Source: CBDIDH01 sp965277595 (GTDB taxonomy: Bacteria; Planctomycetota; Planctomycetia; Isosphaerales; Isosphaeraceae). Taken from it: a DNA stretch of 64,000 nucleotides. The DNA is taken from contig CBDIDH010000001.1 of NCBI GenBank assembly GCA_965277595.1, positions 1,488,001 to 1,552,000 on the forward strand. The letters are read 5' to 3'. The translations under genes and the position numbers were made by a program. Shown piece after piece: positions 27,670-36,000 of the stretch. Below the pieces are notes generated by a model. The model did no database searches. It was not told the DNA's origin and worked only from the letters and a program-made list of their open reading frames with translations. The stretch's first letter is position 1; each line of letters begins with the position of its first letter.

Positions 27670-29070
27670 TCAGACGCCTTCGTAACGCCCCGTCGAATCG
27701 CCGAGCCGCTTAAGGCCGGTCACGCCGAGACGGTCCGCCATGCTGAGATAAAGATTCGTCATCGGAACGCCCCCCGCCTGAACATACCGACCCGCCTTGA
27801 GCGTTCCTCCCCCCGACCCCGCCAGAAGAACGGGAAGATTGACGTGTGTGTGGCGATTGCCGTCCGAGTTGCCACTGCCGTAGACAATCATCGAGTTTTC
27901 CAGAACGGAGCGACCGTCAACATCTTTTAACGCGTTCAGGCGTTCAAGAAATCGCGCCAGTTGACCAACATACCAGCGATCGATCGCGGCGACCTTCTCG
28001 ATCATGTCCTTCTGGTTGCCGTGATGGGTCAGCGAGTGATGCCCCTCGGCAATGCCGATCTCAGGAAAGGGGCGGTTGCTTCCTTCGTTGGCGAGCAAGA
28101 GCGTGGCGACCCGCGTCGAATCCGTCTGAAAGGCGAGAACCAGCATCTCGAACATGATCTGCACATACGCTTCGTGATCGCGAGGAATTCCGGCGGGGGT
28201 CTCGACGTCGGGGTCGGGAGCCTCGTCGCTGAACCGCTCGGCCTGGGCGATTCGGGTCTCCACGGCGCGAACGCTTGTCAAAAACTCGTCGAGCTTGTCG
28301 CGATCGCGGTAGGTCAAATCGCCTTGCAAGGCGCGGGCGTCGTCGAGCACGAAGTCAAGCAAGGAGTGCTGACGCGCAGACCGCTGCCTGAGGCTCGCCT
28401 TGCGCTCGCCATGTCGCCCCGACCCAAAGAGGCGTTCGAAGAGAAGGCGAGGGTTCGGCTCGGGAGGAATCGGTTGCGTCGGCGATCGCCAGGCCAGGTT
28501 ATATTGATACGCGCACGAATAACCGGAGTCGCAGTTGCCCGACTTTCGCACGGCATCACACGATAACTCAAGCGACGGAAACCGCGTCAGGTGGCCAATC
28601 CGGTTGGCGATGACCTGGTCGATCGAGATTCCCGCGTGAATATCCGACCCGGCTGTCTTGCGGACCCGGACCCCCGTCAAAAACGTGCCGCTGCCGCGCG
28701 CGTGATCGCCAGGGCCATCGCGCCCGGCGGTGGCGTTCACATGGTCAAGGCCGCCGACGACCTGAATCTGGTCGCGCACCTTCACCAGCGCCTGCATCGT
28801 CTTGTTGAGCTGAAAATCCTTCCCTTCGCCGGTCGGCCACCAATCCGCCTGAATCGCACCGTTCGGGAAATAAACAAAGGCTGTTCGGATCGGTGTCCCC
28901 TCGGCGGTCGCCGCCAGGGTTCCGCCGACCTTTGACAGATCCGCCCGAGCCGATTTTCCGACGAGGGATTCAAACGCCGGCAAGGCCAGGCAGGTCCCCA
29001 CGCCTCGAAGGAACCGGCGTCGGCTGACCGCGGTCGGACGATCGTTCGTCGGCGATTTCCTGGAAATCAT
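27670..29070 (-). CDS. DUF1552 domain protein (Tat-exported)
   Basis: This is a 466-residue protein with a twin-arginine signal (SRRRFLRGVGTCLALPAFESL) and the DUF1552 fold: TAFVYFPNGAIQADWWPTGEG, GDHARGSGTFLTGV, SIDQVIANRIG and SLTHHGNQ. It overlaps the upstream DUF1592-type gene by four bases (ATGA). The two are the standard planctomycete pair and are surely co-transcribed. The molecular function is unproven. Confidence 0.92.
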   Translation of the reverse strand: MISRKSPTNDRPTAVSRRRFLRGVGTCLALPAFESLVGKSARADLSKVGGTLAATAEGTPIRTAFVYFPNGAIQADWWPTGEGKDFQLNKTMQALVKVRDQIQVVGGLDHVNATAGRDGPGDHARGSGTFLTGVRVRKTAGSDIHAGISIDQVIANRIGHLTRFPSLELSCDAVRKSGNCDSGYSCAYQYNLAWRSPTQPIPPEPNPRLLFERLFGSGRHGERKASLRQRSARQHSLLDFVLDDARALQGDLTYRDRDKLDEFLTSVRAVETRIAQAERFSDEAPDPDVETPAGIPRDHEAYVQIMFEMLVLAFQTDSTRVATLLLANEGSNRPFPEIGIAEGHHSLTHHGNQKDMIEKVAAIDRWYVGQLARFLERLNALKDVDGRSVLENSMIVYGSGNSDGNRHTHVNLPVLLAGSGGGTLKAGRYVQAGGVPMTNLYLSMADRLGVTGLKRLGDSTGRYEGV

Positions 29071-31652
29071 GGCTGATTTGCCGTTCGGTCCTGAGGTCGG
29101 GTCGGAGCGTTGGCCGCATGAGTCGTCGCGGCGGAGACGTTCCGCCGTTTTTGGAAGGGGGCGGACTCGATGATTCCCGTCAAGAGCGTCGAGAATCGCC
29201 CCTCGCCCGAATTTAAACGATTGACGATCTGATCAACCGTCTCGACGTCGGTCGATTCCAGGCCGCGGCCGAGGGCGTAGGTGAGTAGTTTCTCGGTCAG
29301 GCAGCGGTAAAAATCAAGTCTGTGCTCATTCCTGAGGATACGTTTCAGGTCTTGAACCCCGGAAAACGGCTCGCCGGTGATGAGCTTGCCCGAAGTATCG
29401 AGCGCCTGTTTTCGCTCGGTCTCGCGGTACATCCCCAGGGCGTTGAAGTTTTCAAAGGCAAGTCCCAGCGGGTCCATCCGCGCGTGGCAGGAGTGGCACA
29501 ACGCTTTTTCGCGGTGAATCGCCATGACCTCGCGAAGGCTCGGTTCGTGCCCTTGAACTGACTTTTCCGAGTCTTCAAGCTGCGGAATATCGGCCGGAGG
29601 AGGCGGCGGTGGCGTTCCCAGAAAGTTATCGAGCACAAACAGCCCGCGCTTCACGGGCGACGTCCGCGTCGGGTTCGACGAGACGACGAGCACGGTCCCC
29701 TGTGTGAGAAGGCCCCCGCGCGGGCTGTCGTCGGGAAGCGTCACGCGTCGCATCGCCTCGCCGCTGATGCCGGGAATGCCGTAATGGCGAGCGAGCCGAC
29801 CATTCAAAAAGGTGTCGCGACTCTCCAGGAGGTCGACGAGCGGTCGGTCTTCGTGAACGACCGAGCCGAAAAAGAGTTCGGTCTCGGCGAGCATCGCCTG
29901 GCGGAGCGGGGCGTCAAGCTGGTTTTTCGGCTCGGCGAAGACTCGCCGAAAGCGCGATCGAATCTGAGCCCGATTTTTCTGGGCTTCTTCTTTCGAGAGG
30001 GCAGGGGGTTTCACCTGTTTACGGCGGTCAACATCGCGCAGGGCGAGGAAAGCGCGGAATTCGTCCTGCTCGCGCTTCAGGTCTTTTTCCTCCCCAAGAT
30101 CGCGGGCAAGAACCTCGCGGGCGTCGATGGCGATGCCGTCGAGGTCGCGTGCCTGAAGCCACTGGCCGACGAAGTTGTGAACCAACATGGTCGACCGCGC
30201 GTCGGCGGTCATGCGCTGGATCTGGGGATCGAGATTTTCGCGGAGCTGGCCACGCCGGGCGAGGTCAATAAGCTCCGCGTCGGGCATTGTCGACCAGAGA
30301 AAATACGAGAGTCGCGAGGCGAGCGCGTATTCATCAACGCGGGCAAAGGTCTTGACCCGATCGTCAGGCTCGACATCCTCCACGCGGAAGAGAAAGCGCG
30401 GCGAGGCGAGCATGGCCACCATCGCCTCGGCGAGGCCCTCTTCCACGGTCTTGCCGGGAAGGGAATAGGTTCGTTCCGCCAACCCGACGAGACGATCAAG
30501 GCCGCGCGCATCGATCGGCCTCCGATAGGCGCGAAGGCCGAACCGGGTCAAGACCTCGCGCGCATAGTCGCGGCGACCTTCGGCTGTCTTCGGATCGCCT
30601 TGAAAAAAGAAGCGATCAAAGTTTTTTGGGCGTTTCCAGTGCTTACGATCGGTCGGCCCCTCGATCACAACCGAGTTGATCCGAAGATTGATCGTTGAAA
30701 CCTGATCCGCCGGCTTGGTGAGCGGTTCCAGCCGAACCGAGAGCGGAAGCGAACCGGTCGCCAGTTCCTCGACGAACTCGAAGCGGTGCGACTCGTTGTT
30801 CTCCCAGCCGAACTCGCGCGAGACTAGCTCACGATCCCCCGCGCGAAAGACCACCTTGCAGCGGCCCGGGTCGTGAACAAACCCACCTCGCACATTCAAG
30901 TCCAGGGCGATCCGATACGAGCCTGCCGTCTCGACCTCGAATCGCCTCGCGACCGTCGCCGATTCGTAAAACGACATCTTTTGCCCATTACCGGTCGGCC
31001 CGTGAAAGTCATTGCCGTTATAGGTCGTTGAGGCGACAACCGACGAGACGGTTGGCACGGCTTGCTTGACGATCGTCTCGGCGGCGTCGAGGTATTTTTC
31101 GAGAAGCAGCGGCGAAACGCTCAGGACGTCGCCAATCGTGTCAAAACCGTAGCCGGTGTCGTCGGCGGGAAATTCCTCATCGGTCGGATAATCGACGCCC
31201 ATCAGGTCGCGGATCGTGTTCCGATATTCAACGCGATTAAGGCGGCGGATTGTCACCCGGCCGGGATCGGGGTCATTGGGGTCGATCGCGAAAACGGTCC
31301 GCTTGATCCAGCTTTCCAGTGTGCGGATTTCCTCGGCCGAGGGTCTCGGCTTGCCGGCCGGCGGCATGATCCCCGCGCGGACGTTCTTGAGAACCGTCCA
31401 CCAGAAAGTGCGATCGTGATCCCGCGCCTCGTCCGACTCGAACTTGTCGAGCGTGACGTTTCCCTTCTTGAGGCCGTCGCCGTGGCAGGCAAGGCAATGA
31501 TCGAGCAGGACCGGCTCGACGTCCTTGCAAAACTCGATCGCGTCGTGCGTCTCGGCTCCCAGAGCGGGCATTCCGGGCGCGGCCAGTGCCACCGACAATG
31601 CCGCGAACCGCCGAAGCATCCGATTCCAAACGATTGAGAAGGATCTCGGCAT
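29067..31652 (-). CDS. DUF1587/1592/1588/1585 secreted cytochrome-like protein
   Basis: This exported protein of about 861 residues has a signal peptide (RRFAALSVALAAPGMPALGA), then a haem c-type site CLACHGDG. DUF1587 (RRLNRVEYRNTIRDLMGVDYP) follows, then DUF1595/DUF1592 (RFLFRVEDVEPDD, LASRLSYFLWSTMPD), DUF1588 (GGLLTQGTVLVVSSNPTRTSP with CHSCHARMDPLGLAFENF) and DUF1585 (FYRCLTEKLLTYALGRGLE). Two CxxCH sites are visible. The start could also be the Met at 31619, which begins directly at the signal peptide. The operon partner is the DUF1552 gene downstream. Confidence 0.9.
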   Translation of the reverse strand: MPRSFSIVWNRMLRRFAALSVALAAPGMPALGAETHDAIEFCKDVEPVLLDHCLACHGDGLKKGNVTLDKFESDEARDHDRTFWWTVLKNVRAGIMPPAGKPRPSAEEIRTLESWIKRTVFAIDPNDPDPGRVTIRRLNRVEYRNTIRDLMGVDYPTDEEFPADDTGYGFDTIGDVLSVSPLLLEKYLDAAETIVKQAVPTVSSVVASTTYNGNDFHGPTGNGQKMSFYESATVARRFEVETAGSYRIALDLNVRGGFVHDPGRCKVVFRAGDRELVSREFGWENNESHRFEFVEELATGSLPLSVRLEPLTKPADQVSTINLRINSVVIEGPTDRKHWKRPKNFDRFFFQGDPKTAEGRRDYAREVLTRFGLRAYRRPIDARGLDRLVGLAERTYSLPGKTVEEGLAEAMVAMLASPRFLFRVEDVEPDDRVKTFARVDEYALASRLSYFLWSTMPDAELIDLARRGQLRENLDPQIQRMTADARSTMLVHNFVGQWLQARDLDGIAIDAREVLARDLGEEKDLKREQDEFRAFLALRDVDRRKQVKPPALSKEEAQKNRAQIRSRFRRVFAEPKNQLDAPLRQAMLAETELFFGSVVHEDRPLVDLLESRDTFLNGRLARHYGIPGISGEAMRRVTLPDDSPRGGLLTQGTVLVVSSNPTRTSPVKRGLFVLDNFLGTPPPPPPADIPQLEDSEKSVQGHEPSLREVMAIHREKALCHSCHARMDPLGLAFENFNALGMYRETERKQALDTSGKLITGEPFSGVQDLKRILRNEHRLDFYRCLTEKLLTYALGRGLESTDVETVDQIVNRLNSGEGRFSTLLTGIIESAPFQKRRNVSAATTHAANAPTRPQDRTANQP

Positions 31653-31800
31653 GGGATGGTACGCCCAGTCGTCGGGTTGAGGCCGGGGGCGAGCGGGTTC
31701 GAGTTCAGCATCAAAAAAAGGCGGGAGCCCCGTCTTCAGGGCCAACCTTATCTTAGCGTTTTCGGCGGCGAAGTGGACCCGAAATTATGGAAGAATCTCG

Positions 31801-32589
31801 TTAAAAGGGGCGAAGGCGGCGGGGGTCGGGTTCGTTGGCGTGAACCTTGAGGGTTTTGGCGAGAATGAGCTTGGATTCCAGGATCTGAAGAATCGGTGCG
31901 AACTGAAGCGGGTCGTCGGCCGAAAGGCCCGTGAAGTGACAGGTTCCCGAACCAGACTGCTCGGTCCCGCCGACGATCTGCCAGTCGCTCAGGACAAGTT
32001 CCGCGAGCGAAGGGGGGGCGTCGCGGGTCGGGCTGGGGATGAGCCGGAGCGTCAGGTATTCGAGGATCGAGGCGGAGTCGGGAATCGGGTTGGGTGTGCC
32101 GAGGTCATTGAGCGTGGCCGTGGCCAGAACCTGCCCCTCCGGGCGTTCGAGCGAGGCTGTGTAACCCGATTCTGGATCGCCATCGAGGGCGATCCGGGCG
32201 ATTTTTTTGGGGTAACCTCCCATCTCGCGGCCCGCGGCCATGGCGATATCGGTGCTGACGTAAAGATGCGTGGCGAATTTGATCGTCGCCGGGGCTTCGG
32301 GATAAACGCAGAGCAGGAACTGAACGGCTTCCAGATACGGCCCGAGCGTGCTCGACGGATATCGGGCGAAGACCATTCCCGCGATCGCCGTGCCCGGCAG
32401 GCCCGGCGCCTCGGGCAAGGCCGCCTGCGCGGGAAGCATCTGGGCGGCGATCGCGGGGTCCGTCAAGTACGCGTACGTCAGAAACGTCGCGTCCTGATAG
32501 TCATACGGAGGAGCCGGATACAGCGGCGCGTGGCCGGGCATGGAGAATCCGACGTTCTTCCTCGACAGCAGGCCAGGCGTGCTCGCCAT
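31801..32589 (-). CDS. acetoacetate decarboxylase family protein
   Basis: This 262-residue protein belongs to the acetoacetate decarboxylase superfamily. The segment GREMGGYPKKIARI corresponds to the family's active-site region, in which a Lys forms the Schiff base with the substrate. The flanks YLEAVQFLLCV and KFATHLYVSTDIAM also fit. Many family members act on other 2- or 3-oxo acids or are hydratase-like, so the substrate is open. Confidence 0.82.
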   Translation of the reverse strand: MASTPGLLSRKNVGFSMPGHAPLYPAPPYDYQDATFLTYAYLTDPAIAAQMLPAQAALPEAPGLPGTAIAGMVFARYPSSTLGPYLEAVQFLLCVYPEAPATIKFATHLYVSTDIAMAAGREMGGYPKKIARIALDGDPESGYTASLERPEGQVLATATLNDLGTPNPIPDSASILEYLTLRLIPSPTRDAPPSLAELVLSDWQIVGGTEQSGSGTCHFTGLSADDPLQFAPILQILESKLILAKTLKVHANEPDPRRLRPF

Positions 32590-33010
32590 CCGGGTCTCTC
32601 CGTGTTCAGGTCGAAGACGGTCGCGGTTGCGTCCTTTGTCGTTGATAGGCTTTTTATCTTAAAGCTGTCCACTCGCCGATGGTAGGCATTCGGAATGGTT
32701 TGCCCTGGTGCCAATGAGATGTGGATGAGATCGACACACGGAATTTGCCTTGATTTCCAGAATCGCTCACTTAAGATTGCCGAAGGCTCGGCCAGACTGG
32801 TGTTGCGTGCCCTTTTTTCGGGGTCAAAAGGGGAGGATCGGCCATGCCCCGTTAGTTCCCGATGTCTTTCCTGCTCGCTTCCAGGCCCAAGGATGGTAAA
32901 GTCCCTCTTTTTAATGACCAAGGACCAATGATCAAACAGGCGGAATTTTTCGGTCATTGGCCATCGGTCATCGGGACTTTGCCATTCTCCCGCGCCTCCG
33001 GGAGGTCTGA
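32590..33010. other. intergenic region holding a hairpin repeat
   Basis: This region separates the decarboxylase-like gene (minus) from the giant catalase-patatin gene (plus). Apart from the hairpin repeat at 32891-32990 and a strong GGAGGT ribosome binding site at 33001-33006, nothing else is recognisable. Confidence 0.5.
32891..32990. repeat. hairpin repeat unit, GACCGATGACC family (copy B)
   Basis: The outer arms GGATGGTAAAGTCCC and GGGACTTTGCCATTCTCC pair with each other. The inner core has ATGACCAAGGACCAATGATC on the left and GGTCATTGGCCATCGGTC on the right. It shares its GGCGGAATTTTT(C) loop and AAAGTC/GACTTTG arms with the unit at 1243-1350. It ends 20 bases before the start of the next gene, so it lies in that gene's leader. 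Confidence 0.8.
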
Positions 33011-36000
33011 TTGACAACGACCGACCTGGAAATCATTCCGGCAGGCGAGGACGCGGCCATTCGCACAGTCGTCGAGGCGAGCCGGGCCATGCTTCCGGCC
33101 GAGGGGGGGCCGGTCCGGCGCGGTCAACACGCCAAGCATCACGGTTGCGTCCGCGCTGAGTTTGTGATCGAGCCCGACCTGCCGGAGCCGTACCGGGTTG
33201 GCCTCTTTCGCGAGCCGAAAACGTTTCCCGCCTGGGTTCGTTTTTCGAACGGTGGTCAGTCCGACGACCGCGAACGCGATGCCCACGGCATGGCGATCAA
33301 GCTCATGGGGCTCGACCCCTTTAACTCGGCCGAGAACGGCCAGAAGGCGACCACGCACGACTTCGTCCTGGTGGATCATCCTGTTTTTTTCATTCCCAAC
33401 GCGCTGGATTACGCTCACTTCAGCACCTCGATTCTCAAGGCGAGCGGCCTCAAGGCGTCCTTCGTTCGCGGCGCCTCGCGGTTTCTACCCACGCGACTCG
33501 CGTTCTTGCTGACGCTCGTCCTGACGTACTTCCTCCCCTTTCGGATCGGGCAACTTCTCGGCCTCTCGCGGTTTGCGAGCAAGCGGATTGCCAACCCGCT
33601 CGGAAGTCGATACTGGAGCACGACCCCCTATCGGTTCGGTGATCGATCGGCGATGAAATTCCTTGTCGTTCCCGAACGCATCGAAGCCGGAACACTCGAT
33701 GATCGATCGGCCGATGGACTTTCGGAGGCAATGGCAAAACAGCTTCGTACCGAGGGCGTTTGCTTCGAGTTCCAGGTGCAACTCTGGAAGGACGAGACGT
33801 CGACACCGATTGAAGATCCGACCCGGGCCTGGTCCGAAACAATCGCGCCGCCGAGAACGTTGGCAAGGCTGATCATTCCGCCTCAGGAGTTTCGATCGCC
33901 TGGTCAGATGGCCTTTTGCGAAAACCTCTCGTACAGTCCCTGGCATGCCCTTGCCGAGCACAGGCCGCTCGGCGGGATTAACCGGGTCCGCAAGGCCGTT
34001 TATCAGGTTCTTTCCGAAACGCGTCACGGCCGCAACCATGCTCCCCAGCGCGAACCGAGGCCCGGCGACCTTCCCGATGCCCCGACTCGACTGGCCGGTC
34101 GGCCGACGACCTTTGACGAGGTGCTCGACGCCGAGCTGGACCTCATCCGCGCTCGCCGCAACCACGTCGAAGGCGAGGAAACTCCGGCGGTCCGCGAGGC
34201 GGGCGAGCCGGCCGGAAACCTTGACAGCGCGTTGATGCGGGCGAGGGTTGACGTCCTGAATGAACACGTCGCCGGCCTGGCTTTCTCAGGCGGCGGTATC
34301 CGGGCGGCGACCTTCGCGGTTGGGGTCGCGCAAGGGCTGGCGACGCTGGGACTCTTAAAGAGGTTTGATTATCTTTCGACGGTTTCCGGCGGTGGTTACG
34401 CGGGTTCCTGGCTGGCCGCCTGGATGAAGAGAGACGGTGATCCGGCGAACGTCGAGAAACTCTTGAATCCGAATCGGGTCGCTCAATCGCATGCCGGTCG
34501 AGAGTTTTTGAACAAGGGGAATGCGGTTGACGAGGAGGCCGAGCCGCTCAGGCACCTGCGGGCCTATAGCAGTTACCTGATGCCAAGGCCGGGAATTGCC
34601 TCGGTTGATACATGGACGGTGCTCCTGATCTGGGCGCGGAACGTCGTCATCAACCTGATGATCCTCTTCCCGGCGGCGATGCTTCTGGTCGCCCTGGCTC
34701 GACTGGTGATTTCCTTTTACGGGTATTTCAACCCCGCCAGGGTTGGCGATGACGCGGTGGACTGGTTCGTGGCTTCGATGATCCTCTTTCTTGGCCTCGG
34801 CCTTCTCTTTCTTGCCTTTGAGAGGAACGGGCGAGCGCTTCGTGAATTCAGGACGGGTCAACCGGAACGGCGTCGGTCGGTCGATTCCGGAGACGTGGAT
34901 GCGGTTGTGACCCGGCGGATCGTCTATCCCGCGCTCGCGGCGGCCGTTTGCCTGACGCTGTCGTCGCGCTGGGTTCTGGCGAGGCTGGGAAGCTGGTTTG
35001 ACCGGCCCCCTTCGGTGGTGGCCGCGGCTTTTCGGTCGATCTTCGGCGGCTCGCCCGATGCGCCTCCGGCCGATCTCCTGAGTGATCCAAATGGCCCCTG
35101 GCGGTTTCCCCTGGATTACCTGCGGTCGCACCTCGGGCTGCTTGACGTCCCGGTCTTTCTTCTTCACGCGGCTTTTTTCGGAGTGTTGCTCGCGCTGGGA
35201 TCGTTCCGCGTCGCCAACCGCGACCGGCCCCAGGGCGTCGGCCCGGTCTTTCTCCGCTGGGCGAGCCGACGTCGACGCGCCGCGCGCGCCGCGGCAATCG
35301 CCGGAGCGACCGGCGGCGTCTTGCTTGTGCTTCTGGAAGGGCTGACCCGCTGGCTCTCGGAGGTTGACCGCGTTGACCTGATGGCGACCTTCGTGCCGCC
35401 GCTCGGCGTTCTCATTCTGGTCGCCGGCCTGATCGTCGAGGTGGCGATTCTCGGCCTTGAGGCCAGTGAGGGCGAACGCGAATGGTGGGCTCGCCTGAGC
35501 GCGATGCTGACGCTTGCCGCCCTGACCTGGGCCGGTGTCCTGGCGACGGTCGTGTACGTGCCCGGCCTCTTCCTGCTCGCCGGCCCCGCGCTGCGGACGG
35601 CGATCGCCTCGGGCTGGCTGGGATCGGCCGTTTTCGGAGTGATCACGGGGCGTTACGTCTTGCCGAAGACCGGTGGCTCTCGATCGCTGACGCTGGCCGC
35701 GTCCATCGCCTCGCAGGTCTTTCTCGTCGGCCTCCTGGGCGTCGTGGCCTTGCTCGCCTCGGCGCTTACCAACGTTCCCTCGTTGTTCGCCCCTCACGGA
35801 GACATCGTCGGCCCCTTCGCCTATTACCTGGAAGGGGTGAAACATGCCTCAATCGCGGCGATCGTCGGGCTTCTCGTCGGCTCGGGAATTCTCTTCACGA
35901 TGGCCAGGCGTCTGATTGACGTCAACCTGTTTTCCCTTCATGCGATGTACGCCAACCGGCTGACGCGTGCCTATCTCGGGGCCTCGCGCGCCCGCGAAGA

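Noticed and set aside
34355..35845. 496-residue minus-strand open frame
   Set aside because: It is a shadow of the catalase-patatin gene, rich in Arg/Gln/Gly from GC-rich antisense reading.
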